Shown here piece after piece: positions 35,538-43,227 of a stretch of DNA of 64,000 bases (positions within the stretch are counted from its first letter, which is position 1; each line of letters opens with the position of its first letter). The position numbers and the translations under genes are program-made. The notes below the pieces were generated by a model. It was given only the letters and a program-made list of their open reading frames with translations. It made no database searches and was not told where the DNA came from. Source of the DNA: Paenibacillus sp. FSL H3-0469 (GTDB taxonomy: Bacteria; Bacillota; Bacilli; Paenibacillales; Paenibacillaceae); NCBI RefSeq assembly GCF_038051945.1, contig NZ_CP150302.1, positions 2,356,001 through 2,420,000 of the forward strand. The letters are read 5' to 3'.

Positions 35538-36204
35538 ATGTGTGGAAGATTTACTATAACTGTCACCCTGGAAGAAACTGATTACGCATTACCTGATCGA
35601 TGACAGCAAGATAGCTATACTGAAACCAAACTATAATGTCGCACCTATGTATAACATCCCAGCTGTGATCGCCACTGATGATGGCAAACGTCTTGGGGAG
35701 CTTCGTTGGGGGCTTGTGCGGTTTGGTCCAGGGATGATAAGGTCGGCAGCAGGATGATTAATGCTCGAGCTGAGACAGACCGTTGCGCAGAAGCCTGCTT
35801 TCAAACGTTTGTTGAAATCCAAGCGCTGCATCATACCAGCGGATGGATTTTACGAGTGGAAAAAGGACGGTTTACCAAACAGCCTACCGAATTTTAATGA
35901 GTGATGGCAACATATCCTTTTCCGGATTGTATGACACATGGGAATATCCGGAAGGCAAGAAAATCAGCACATGTACCATCATCCCCACAACCCCAAACAG
36001 TTTGATGGCTGATACATGACCGTAGCCAGTGATCCTCCGGTCGGAGGATCAGGCCGATTGGCTGGAAAGAGATTATGACGATGTCAAATCCTATTAAAGC
36101 TGCTGAGGCCATATGATGCATCAAAAATGCGGTCTTATAAAGTCCCCTCGACTGTAGGTAATACGCGAAATAACTCTGAAGAATTGCTTGAGGATATCAG
36201 ATAA
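35538..36204 (+). pseudogene. SRAP (HMCES/YedK-like) gene, broken by several frameshifts
   Basis: Starts MCGRFTITVTLEE after GGGAGG, with the catalytic Cys2 of SRAP proteins that crosslink abasic DNA. The frame then breaks. Pieces continue in other frames: HYLIDDSKIAILKPNYNVAP and RWGLV; then INARAET; VAQKPAFKRLLKSKRCIIPA with DGFYEWKKDG; YRILMSDGNISFSGLYDTWE; STCTIIPTTPNSLMAD; and last RPEDQADWLERDYDDVKSYL, ending at TAA 36204. At least five frame changes separate them. Order and spacing follow the intact family (about 220 residues), so this is a decayed full-length gene, not a fragment. Confidence 0.88.
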
Positions 36205-36242
36205 AAACAAACCAGACGGGCATGTGCCTGACGGGTTTGTTT
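36205..36242. terminator. hairpin terminator between convergent units
   Basis: AAACAAACC pairs with GGTTTGTTT (9 bp), enclosing a smaller GGCA/TGCC stem. The A/T-rich arms let it work in both directions, for the decayed SRAP gene and for the deacetylase ending at 36295. Confidence 0.7.
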
Positions 36243-36294
36243 AAGTAGGCTCTGAATTTAAATCTATCTCGTCTAAACCAGCTTCCGGCGATCT

Positions 36295-37968
36295 TTATTT
36301 AATTTTTTCAGCAAATTCAGTAATTGGTAAACTCCCGTAAATACCAATTCGTTTAATTTGGTAATTCCCTTCAGAATCATTAGTGCTAATATATTTGCCA
36401 TCATCAGTTGTAACCGCATATAAGTAGCCAGTATTTTTTATGGTATCAATAACATTTGAATTGTACCCACCTACTGGATATGCCATTACGTTGACAGGCT
36501 TATTCGTTATCGCAAATATTTTTTGTGCTGATGTAATATACTCCAGGCCTTCATTTACATCTGTTCTTCGAAGATCCACATGGTTATAAGTATGACTTTG
36601 AAACGAAATAATACCGCTATCGCTCATGGTTTTCATTTGACTAACAGACAAATAATTAACATTTGGATTATCAATATACGAGCCTATCATAAAAATTGTA
36701 GCTTTTGGATTGAAAGAACTCGTTTGCATTCCCTGTAATATTTGATATGCCTGCATATTATTAGCGTAACCATCATCAAGCGTTATAATGATGGGCTTCT
36801 CATAATTTTTATAGTTAGCAATTTGATCAAAAGTTAACATGGTATATCCATTATCTTTAAGGTACTGCATCTGTTGTTCGAAATCCGTTGCCGATACAGC
36901 CCCAGTACTGGGATCACCAATTTCATGGTACATCAAAACAGGAACCTGTTTTGCAAATATATTAATCTTAACCTGACCAAGTAGAATTGAAGTTCCATCC
37001 ACTAACTCACCATAAACAATTACATGATAAATTCCATCTCGATTGCTGAAGTCTGAAATATTGACCGTTGAATTCCAACGATTATTTACATTATCATATG
37101 TCATATCGTACCACTTAGAATTATCTATTCCATCTTCATCTTTCCAAACAGCAAAATAAGCGCTTGTCATATTAGGGTTAATCTTATATGCATATACAGG
37201 AAATGAATCCCCTTTAATGGTTTCGTTACTAGAAGTTGCAGGGTTTACATTAACTTTCGTATTTGAAATGAGATTGTTTGATCCGTCTGCATTAGTCTTA
37301 AATATATTCATTTGATATTCGCCAATCTTATAATCAAAATTTTGAATATCGATATTATCTACATACTGACCACTAGAGTCCTTTGTCATTCCAAACCATT
37401 TTGCTGTATCTATTCCATCTTCAGTTCTCCAGACAGCATAAAATACCCCTTGAACATTTGGTAAATCTCTCGCATATAGATTAAAATTAGATTTATATGT
37501 ATTTGTTTCACTAGTCATAACATCTAAATAATTCACCTTAAGCTCACCAAGAAAGTGCTCTGCCTTCACGCTCGTTTGTCCTGGATAATTCGTAATCCCA
37601 TTTTGATAAACAGTTATTGTGTATTCACCTGGGGCGTTAGAAAAATCGCTAAAATATACTTTTGAAGACCAGCGATATACATTACTATTATCTTTTTGCA
37701 TAGAGTACCATTTCGCCGAATTTGACCCTTCCGAGGTTTTGTAAACAGCAAAATAAGGACCAGTATCAATAGAATTATCCGCCTTATGCCACCCCATATA
37801 CCATATATCACTCGCGGATACTTCAAAATAATCTTTTGTTGTATTGGCACTATCAACAACTAGTTTTCCATTACTAGTAATAGTATTTACTTGGGCATGT
37901 GCTGAAAATGAAAATATACTCATACAAAACGTTAGTAATAAAAAAGACAAGCATATTCTTTTTGACAT
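36295..37968 (-). CDS. secreted polysaccharide deacetylase with Bsp-like repeats
   Basis: 557 residues, signal peptide to about 25 (AHA|QV). Three repeats of about 95 residues (roughly 45-140, 145-240, 250-340), each with a YFAVW/YKTEDGxDxxKW-type core, resemble GBS Bsp-like repeats found in cell-wall proteins. A C-terminal NodB domain (about 342-555) follows: VPVLMYHEIG, TLDDGYANN with D398/D399, and SHTYNH with metal ligands H459 and H463. It should remove acetyl groups from peptidoglycan or another wall or biofilm polysaccharide. ATG at 37968 is chosen because GGGGAGG precedes it; the TTG at 37986 overlaps that site. Confidence 0.9.
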   Translation of the reverse strand: MSKRICLSFLLLTFCMSIFSFSAHAQVNTITSNGKLVVDSANTTKDYFEVSASDIWYMGWHKADNSIDTGPYFAVYKTSEGSNSAKWYSMQKDNSNVYRWSSKVYFSDFSNAPGEYTITVYQNGITNYPGQTSVKAEHFLGELKVNYLDVMTSETNTYKSNFNLYARDLPNVQGVFYAVWRTEDGIDTAKWFGMTKDSSGQYVDNIDIQNFDYKIGEYQMNIFKTNADGSNNLISNTKVNVNPATSSNETIKGDSFPVYAYKINPNMTSAYFAVWKDEDGIDNSKWYDMTYDNVNNRWNSTVNISDFSNRDGIYHVIVYGELVDGTSILLGQVKINIFAKQVPVLMYHEIGDPSTGAVSATDFEQQMQYLKDNGYTMLTFDQIANYKNYEKPIIITLDDGYANNMQAYQILQGMQTSSFNPKATIFMIGSYIDNPNVNYLSVSQMKTMSDSGIISFQSHTYNHVDLRRTDVNEGLEYITSAQKIFAITNKPVNVMAYPVGGYNSNVIDTIKNTGYLYAVTTDDGKYISTNDSEGNYQIKRIGIYGSLPITEFAEKIK

Positions 37969-38082
37969 AATATAATTCCTCCCCAAGTTAAGAAAACAAA
38001 TTCAGCAAAAACAGATGTAACTAACATTATATTTGTAATGGAACATTATGTATATGTAGGCAAGGAATTTTTTCCTTCATGC

Positions 38083-38112
38083 AAAAAAACACCCTGCCAT
38101 TACTGACAGGGT
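38083..38112 (-). terminator. rho-independent terminator of the discoidin-domain gene
   Basis: On the minus strand ACCCTGTC and GGCAGGGT form an 8-bp stem (one T-G pair) with a six-base loop, followed by GTTTTTTT. It lies 16 bases after the stop codon at 38129. Confidence 0.88.
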
Positions 38113-38128
38113 TAAATATGAGAAAAGG

Positions 38129-39208
38129 TTATTCTGCTGAATATTCATCCACACTGAACGTGAGGATCTTATCAAAGATTACATAATCTTTACGGGCGCT
38201 AAAGGGCCCTTTATTATTGTTATGTTTGGTGATCGCGTACTTGGCTGGTCCTGTTCCAGCATCTCTTGCATCATACCAATTCAAGAAAGCACTGACCTCT
38301 TCAGCCGAAAGATCATATTCTTTATCAATACCAGTTGTTAGTGTAATAGTAAGTATAGCACGTTCTCCTAAAGATTCTGGATCGGGCTGATTAACCTTTT
38401 GCGGGGTAGCTGATGCTTCATTTGAATTCAGACTTTCACTACTTCCGTCCGTTGCTGATACTACGTAATAATAAGTCATACCATTGATAACAGTATTATC
38501 CGTGTATGAGTCACCTGTAACATTGGGAGCGATTGAAGTGTATGGTCCTCCTGTATCGGTAGCACGCTTTACATTGTAACCAGTTGCACCTGTAACAGGT
38601 GACCAAGAGAGATCAACCATCTTATTTTTCCCAACTGCAACTAGATTTAATGGAGCCTCTTGTTTAGAGCCGATCAGTTCCATCTCAGCTACCATAATAC
38701 AATAGCTGTTATTTCCAATATTATTTATCAATTGGACTCTCCAATATCTGTAACTACCAGTTGGTTTCCATACAAATTCTTGAATAGTATCATTTCCTAG
38801 TGCGCTACCTGAATATTGCTTTTCCCAGTTAGAATTATCATTTGAGGCTTGCACAACAAAATCCTTCATATCATATTCATATGATAGATCAGCCTTATAC
38901 TTCAACTTTGAAATGGATTGTTCCTTACCAAAATCAACAGCTATCCATTCGTTTTTTGTCGCATTAGTAGAAAATCCTGCATTATTTTCGATCCAAACAT
39001 TATCAAATGCTTTCTCAGGGCCAAAGTTCCGGGTATCGCCCGGTCTATTCCAAACACTACTTGCCGAAAACGCAGAATTTGGTAACCCATCTGTTAAGTC
39101 TACTTCTCCAGTAGCATCAGCAAACGCATGGTTTTGAAATACAAACATTGATAGTACCAAAGAAAGAGAAATTATCGTCTTAATCATTACACTTTTCCAA
39201 CGTTTCAA
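38129..39208 (-). CDS. secreted F5/8 type C and fibronectin III protein with shared C-terminal module
   Basis: 359 residues from a TTG start nine bases after AAAGGAG; an ATG at 39217 abuts that site. Signal peptide to about 30 (AFA|DA). Residues 42-180 form an F5/8C (discoidin) domain with WIAVDFGKEQSISKLKYKAD and FVVQASNDNSNWE. Residues 184-270 form a fibronectin III domain (VDLSWSPVTGATGYNVKRAT, YYYVVSATDG). Residues 282-356 are the module shared with the gene at 34630 (48 of 75 identical by hand alignment). The carbohydrate-binding look of F5/8C suggests a glycan- or surface-binding protein. Confidence 0.82.
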   Translation of the reverse strand: MKRWKSVMIKTIISLSLVLSMFVFQNHAFADATGEVDLTDGLPNSAFSASSVWNRPGDTRNFGPEKAFDNVWIENNAGFSTNATKNEWIAVDFGKEQSISKLKYKADLSYEYDMKDFVVQASNDNSNWEKQYSGSALGNDTIQEFVWKPTGSYRYWRVQLINNIGNNSYCIMVAEMELIGSKQEAPLNLVAVGKNKMVDLSWSPVTGATGYNVKRATDTGGPYTSIAPNVTGDSYTDNTVINGMTYYYVVSATDGSSESLNSNEASATPQKVNQPDPESLGERAILTITLTTGIDKEYDLSAEEVSAFLNWYDARDAGTGPAKYAITKHNNNKGPFSARKDYVIFDKILTFSVDEYSAE

Positions 39209-39394
39209 AAAATCCATCTCCTTTAATATGTATGCATCAAGCCTACACCAAATAAAGGCGAACAAACAGTCTGTTTATCTACAGAAATTTACAATACACT
39301 TAAGAGTTCTTGAGGTAAAATGTGGAATCGAACAAGATATCAGCCATCAATAATGCACGAAATTAGGACATTGGTAAATTGAAAGGAGTTTATA

Positions 39395-39757
39395 ATGGCA
39401 ATAATTTCAGAACTAAAGAATGTTCATGTTTTTGCTGAAGGAGATGTGACCGGAGATTTCTGCGAATCCTTAGTTCTAGACATTGGTCCTGCAGATGTCT
39501 CTGGTGCTGATCAATTCTATGCTACAGTTGGGACTGCTCAAGGGATCGCGGATTTTCTTAGTACCAGACCATTTATAATTTGCAGAGGATTTGTGGTAGT
39601 TCCTGAATTCAACTTAAATGCCATTAAAGATTGTATTCAAGTTAGAATTTCGGAATGTGCTAAGGATGACTGGGAACAAACTGCATTGTCAATTAACAGG
39701 CTTTTTCCTTGGGAGTATGATGAAATGAAGAACTACAAACATTTTTCGCAAAATTAA
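39395..39757 (+). CDS. Imm8-like orphan immunity protein
   Basis: 120 residues, soluble. The layout resembles immunity protein 8: an N-terminal ELKNVHVFAEGD strand, a central ADQFYATVGT, a conserved VVPEFNLNAIKDCIQVRI and the ending DDWEQTALSINRLFPWEYD, where DW-E-A-I-R-F-WEY is typical. Imm8 proteins neutralise toxin domains of polymorphic or contact-dependent toxins. GAAAGGAG precedes the ATG. No toxin gene is adjacent, which is common for such orphans. Family assignment is from pattern memory and could be wrong. Confidence 0.6.
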   Translation: MAIISELKNVHVFAEGDVTGDFCESLVLDIGPADVSGADQFYATVGTAQGIADFLSTRPFIICRGFVVVPEFNLNAIKDCIQVRISECAKDDWEQTALSINRLFPWEYDEMKNYKHFSQN

Positions 39758-39875
39758 TAAAAGAATTGTACCCGTGAGCACTTTTTATTTAGTGTTTAAT
39801 GTAAAATGCATAGTATATTCCCTATTATTCTGATAGACTATTTTTGCTAATTATTATCAGATTAAGGGGCTGTTC

Positions 39876-40421
39876 ATGATGATGTTATTTATTTGGGGAT
39901 TTATTGTAGTGCTCATTATCGGTATTGTTTTTGCAGCAAAAAAAGGAATTAAACAAGGGAATGAGCTAAAAGAACAAACCAAAAGTATCGGAGCGTTACA
40001 GGGGGTATTCGCAAAACATGTGGAGGGACTTGGCATTGGAAGTGTCGAGTGCAAGATTTTTAGATTTTCTGATCGAGTACTTATTGACTCAAGCAGACAA
40101 AGATTTGAAATCTATCTGACGCAATTCAGAGCAGCTGAAGTTAAAAGTATGCAAGAATTGATCGATAAAAGTAAAAGTGTTGTGGGGCGTGCAATGATTG
40201 GAACGCTTCTTGTACCTGGGTTAGGAACAATTGTCGGTGGAATGTCCGGAATAGGAAATAAAGAGAAAACTAGTCACTATATGATATTTAACTTTATAGA
40301 TGCTCATGGTGAGTTGTCAGCTGTAACTTTTCAAGACACATTTGCATTTGGTATGAAGGATTTCTGCCAAGGCTTAAATAATTCTCTGCCGAACGACGAG
40401 GCCAGTGTCGTAAGACTTTAA
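39876..40421 (+). CDS. hypothetical membrane-associated protein
   Basis: 181 residues. One N-terminal transmembrane helix (about 3-20) is followed by a basic, helical stretch (AAKKGIKQGNELKEQTKS). The middle is a beta-like domain (RFSDRVLIDSSRQRFEIYL) and residues about 104-125 form a Gly-rich hydrophobic segment (MIGTLLVPGLGTIVGGMSG), possibly a membrane-associated hairpin. The last 50 residues return to a soluble fold. AAGGGG lies before the triple ATG start. No family recognised; the central part recalls small PH-like domains of uncertain role. Confidence 0.6.
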   Translation: MMMLFIWGFIVVLIIGIVFAAKKGIKQGNELKEQTKSIGALQGVFAKHVEGLGIGSVECKIFRFSDRVLIDSSRQRFEIYLTQFRAAEVKSMQELIDKSKSVVGRAMIGTLLVPGLGTIVGGMSGIGNKEKTSHYMIFNFIDAHGELSAVTFQDTFAFGMKDFCQGLNNSLPNDEASVVRL

Positions 40422-40727
40422 CTAATAGCCCGCCGACCAGCTAAGATTGACGGGCTTCTGCCTCCCCTTCGTTACAATTGGGAGAGGTTTTCCCATGTTC
40501 CCTGGTGGTTTTTTTGGTATGTCCTCAACACAATCTAATTATCAACTATTTCCTCCAATCATTCGCACCGTTTATGTTCGTTTCCCCCATATCCATACTC
40601 ATCGCTTCTCTCTCGTTACAATGGGCTTATTTCATTATAAATTTTGTGTGCTATAGGCATATGCCGTGATGGATATGGGTTGTAGTCCATAGACTGTTGA
40701 CGAGATAGTAATTGAGGAGGTTACCCC
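40422..40727. other. 306-bp intergenic region, promoter unclear
   Basis: AGCCCG/CGGGCT (about 40427-40453) may be a weak terminator for the gene ending at 40421. GGCATATGCC at 40658-40667 is a perfect 10-bp palindrome. Two small plus-strand ORFs (for example 40447-40656) lack ribosome binding sites and coding character. CATAGACTG near 40690 loosely resembles a sporulation -10 box without a convincing -35. Nothing else stands out. Confidence 0.4.
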
Positions 40728-41021
40728 ATGGAAACGAGTTATCAACAAGTTGCCTGGAATTGTATGAATAAGTATGTCGGTATTACTACAAGTGATGGTC
40801 AGTCTCACGACGGGTTTATTGCTCAAATCGATCAGAACAACGTTATACTTGCCATTCCCACAAATGAAATGATGGGCCAGATGAACGGAATGCCTGCTAA
40901 CGCAACAGCCTACAGACAATTCGGATACTATCCGGGATTCTACCCGCGCCGCCGCTTTTATCCAAGACCGATTCCCTTTGGTGCCATTACAGCTTTGTAC
41001 TTGCTTCCATTTTTCATTTAA
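40728..41021 (+). CDS. small Sm-like protein, probable spore or envelope component
   Basis: 97 residues. The first 50 residues have an Sm-like pattern (YVGITTSDGQSHDGFIAQID, then NNVILAIP). A Met-rich stretch and a Tyr/Pro/Arg-rich tail (GYYPGFYPRRRFYPRPIPF) follow, ending in a hydrophobic patch. Tyr/Pro/Arg-rich tails are frequent in spore-coat proteins. GAGGAGG precedes the ATG. The next gene starts two bases after its stop, implying joint translation. Function inferred only from composition. Confidence 0.6.
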   Translation: METSYQQVAWNCMNKYVGITTSDGQSHDGFIAQIDQNNVILAIPTNEMMGQMNGMPANATAYRQFGYYPGFYPRRRFYPRPIPFGAITALYLLPFFI

Positions 41022-41023
41022 TA

Positions 41024-41179
41024 ATGATTAGGGAATTCGTACAGGTAGTGCTCGAAACCACTCGCGGAGGGATTAGCGGCTGCTTAGTGGAAGTTAAGCC
41101 AGACCACGTTGTATTGGATACCAGGGGCCGGAAGTTTTTCGTACGAATCTGCGAGATTGTCTGGATTATGCCAGAATAG
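41024..41179 (+). CDS. short DUF2642/YuzF-like protein
   Basis: 51 residues. VVLETTRGGISGCLVEVKPD and KFFVRICEIVWIMP fit the small YuzF/DUF2642 family of spore formers, an Sm-like fold with a characteristic FFxRI...IxWIxP ending. The gene starts two bases after the preceding stop, and the two proteins share an Sm-like first half, so they may interact. It has no separate ribosome binding site beyond the upstream context and is probably translated by re-initiation. Role unknown. Confidence 0.65.
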   Translation: MIREFVQVVLETTRGGISGCLVEVKPDHVVLDTRGRKFFVRICEIVWIMPE

Positions 41180-41251
41180 ATTTTTGTGAAGAAGCTACGA
41201 TAGTAGAGATCCCCTCAGTGTTACCCTAGCTTGGCGAGGAAAGCGTCAGCA

Positions 41252-41358
41252 GGGCGCCTCCACAATGAGGACTTGGTAGTTTGCACTACAACTTAATCGC
41301 CCGCGAAGAAGAGAACGAAATGATCCCGCTCTGTGCCGACGAAGGGATTCAGACCATG
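41252..41358 (+). pseudogene. aldo/keto reductase remnant
   Basis: 41285-41358 matches 47758-47831 of the intact aldo/keto reductase gene with one difference in 74 bases. 41252-41284 matches about 47667-47700 with a few differences, so a block of about 57 bases is missing between them. No start, stop or catalytic residues remain. It lies in the same orientation as the intact gene. Confidence 0.88.
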
Positions 41359-41400
41359 TCCTTTTAAAACCTTTTCTACGCTCCGGGAAGATTGAGCTTA

Positions 41401-41435
41401 AAGCCTTTAGCCGTGCGGGTTAAAGGCCCTTTTTT
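41401..41435 (+). terminator. rho-independent terminator
   Basis: GCCTTTA (41403-41409) pairs with TAAAGGC (41421-41427), extended inside by a G-T pair and CC/GG, followed by CCTTTTTT. It may have belonged to the lost reductase copy and could now end transcripts from 40728-41179. Confidence 0.85.
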
Positions 41436-41523
41436 ATGTTCCGATCACTATTCGTTCAGGGAATTGGATACGGAGCCATGTTAGCACAGTGAAGGAAAGG
41501 TAACTTGTTCTCGTTGCGTAAGT

Positions 41524-41553
41524 TGAATAAAAAAAATTCCAACAGACATAATA
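41524..41553 (+). promoter_or_regulatory. sigma-G-type (forespore) promoter of the germination operon
   Basis: TGAATA (41524-41529) and CATAATA (41547-41553) are 17 bp apart, matching the sigma-G/sigma-F class (TGMATA, CATNHTA). It lies 50 bp before the first germination gene. GerA-type operons are transcribed in the forespore, so the match agrees with gene content. Confidence 0.75.
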
Positions 41554-41603
41554 TAGAAATGGAATTTTCAGGGCTGATTGAATAGACCGAGGGGGATGCG
41601 GAG

Positions 41604-43202
41604 ATGAATACCTTTTGGCGGAAAAAGCTGTCTATGAAGTATAACCAATCAGAGCTGAAGCCGCAGGTCCAAACCCCCGCTTTGAATGATCCTCTCACTG
41701 GTATTTTGGAGCAAGATCTGTTGAAGATTAAAGAAACGTTTAAGAAAAGTAACGATGTGCTTTTTAGTGAATTTAACCTGGGGATCAATGAAGCCGTCCG
41801 GGCAGCTATCATCTATACCGACGGTTTAGCAGACACCACAATCATTCAGAACTCCATTCTGGATTCATTGATGCATGAAACCAGCCAAATGGAAGGCGGA
41901 TTGGAGGGCCTGCCTACCGAATTTCTTTACAGGTGGATTAAGAAACGCAGCTTGACGGTTGGAGCAATGACGGAGCTCACGGATTTCGACTCTCTATATA
42001 CCTCTGTCTTGTCCGGGAATACGGTTATTCTCTTTGACCGTTTTGTCCATGCGATATCTGTAAATACACCAGGCTGGGATGAACGGGGAGTCAGCGAGCC
42101 GGAATCACAAACCGTCGTTCGCGGTCCCCGGGATGGCTTTTGTGAAACCCTTCGAACCAATACGGCACTGGTGCGGAGAAGGATCAAGAACGCCAAGCTT
42201 TTTTGTGAACCTAAGCAAATTGGCCGGTTGACCAAGACTGACCTTGCTGTCATGTATATCCAGGGTGTCGCTAATGATAAAGTGATTCAGGAGGTTCATG
42301 AACGGCTGGATCGGATCGATATCGACGGCATTCTGGAGAGCGGTAATATTGAAGAACTGATTCAAGACGAAACCTATACTCCTTTTCCTACCGTGTACAA
42401 TACGGAACGTCCTGACGTGGTTGCGGCGGCTCTATTGGAAGGTCGGGTTGCCATCATGATTGACGGGACTCCCTTTGTTCTTTTGGTTCCCGCTTTATTC
42501 ATACAAAGTCTGCAATCAGCTGAAGATTATTACCAGCGGTCAGATGTAAGTTCTTTGATTAGAATTCTTCGCTACCTTTGCTTTCTTATCGCGTTGTTGG
42601 GACCTTCCATTTATATTGCCCTTACTACCTTCCATCAGGAAATGCTCCCAACGCCGCTGCTGATCAGCTTGGCTGCGCAGCGGGAGGGTGTTCCTTTTCC
42701 TGCTTTTGTAGAGGCCCTTGTTATGGAGGTCACCTTCGAGATCCTTCGGGAGGCTGGTATCCGTATGCCAAGGGCTGTCGGACAAGCGGTCTCGATTGTA
42801 GGGGCTTTAGTTATTGGCCAGGCATCTGTAGAAGCAGGAATTGTATCGGCTGCCATGGTAATCGTAGTTTCTATAACCGCAATAGCCAGTTTTGTCATAC
42901 CTGCCTTTAACATGGCCATCTCCGTAAGAATGCTGCGATTTGTGATGATGGCGTTGGCGGCCACATTTGGATTGTATGGGATTACATTAGGTCTATTAGC
43001 CTTGTTGCTGCATTTGAATTCTTTGCGCTCCTTCGGTATTCCATATATGGCTCCATTAAGCCCATATATTGCAGATGATCAGAAGGACGCGATTCTTCGG
43101 TTTCCGCTAAAGAAATTATTAACGCGCCCCCGCCTAATTAGCCCAAAGAACCGGACTCGCGAAGAGACCTCTTCTACATCCAAACCGAAGTCAAACCAAT
43201 AG
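41604..43202 (+). CDS. spore germination protein, GerAA/GerKA family
   Basis: 532 residues. The N-terminal 270 residues are soluble (SNDVLFSEFNLG, RGPRDGFCETLRTNTALVRRR, and RPDVVAAALLEGRVAIMIDG) and precede four to five membrane helices between about 315 and 475, including IALLGPSIYIAL and IVGALVIGQASVEAGIVSA. The basic tail contains RPRLISPKNRT. GerAA subunits form the oligomeric channel of nutrient receptors in the inner spore membrane. First gene of an A-C-D-B operon transcribed from the sigma-G-type promoter. Confidence 0.95.
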   Translation: MNTFWRKKLSMKYNQSELKPQVQTPALNDPLTGILEQDLLKIKETFKKSNDVLFSEFNLGINEAVRAAIIYTDGLADTTIIQNSILDSLMHETSQMEGGLEGLPTEFLYRWIKKRSLTVGAMTELTDFDSLYTSVLSGNTVILFDRFVHAISVNTPGWDERGVSEPESQTVVRGPRDGFCETLRTNTALVRRRIKNAKLFCEPKQIGRLTKTDLAVMYIQGVANDKVIQEVHERLDRIDIDGILESGNIEELIQDETYTPFPTVYNTERPDVVAAALLEGRVAIMIDGTPFVLLVPALFIQSLQSAEDYYQRSDVSSLIRILRYLCFLIALLGPSIYIALTTFHQEMLPTPLLISLAAQREGVPFPAFVEALVMEVTFEILREAGIRMPRAVGQAVSIVGALVIGQASVEAGIVSAAMVIVVSITAIASFVIPAFNMAISVRMLRFVMMALAATFGLYGITLGLLALLLHLNSLRSFGIPYMAPLSPYIADDQKDAILRFPLKKLLTRPRLISPKNRTREETSSTSKPKSNQ

Positions 43203-43227
43203 AGTGTTGTATGGGAGGAGTTAGGTA

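Noticed and set aside
40447..40669. Small plus-strand ORFs in the gap before the Sm-like genes
   Set aside because: No ribosome binding sites, mutually overlapping frames and no conserved pattern.
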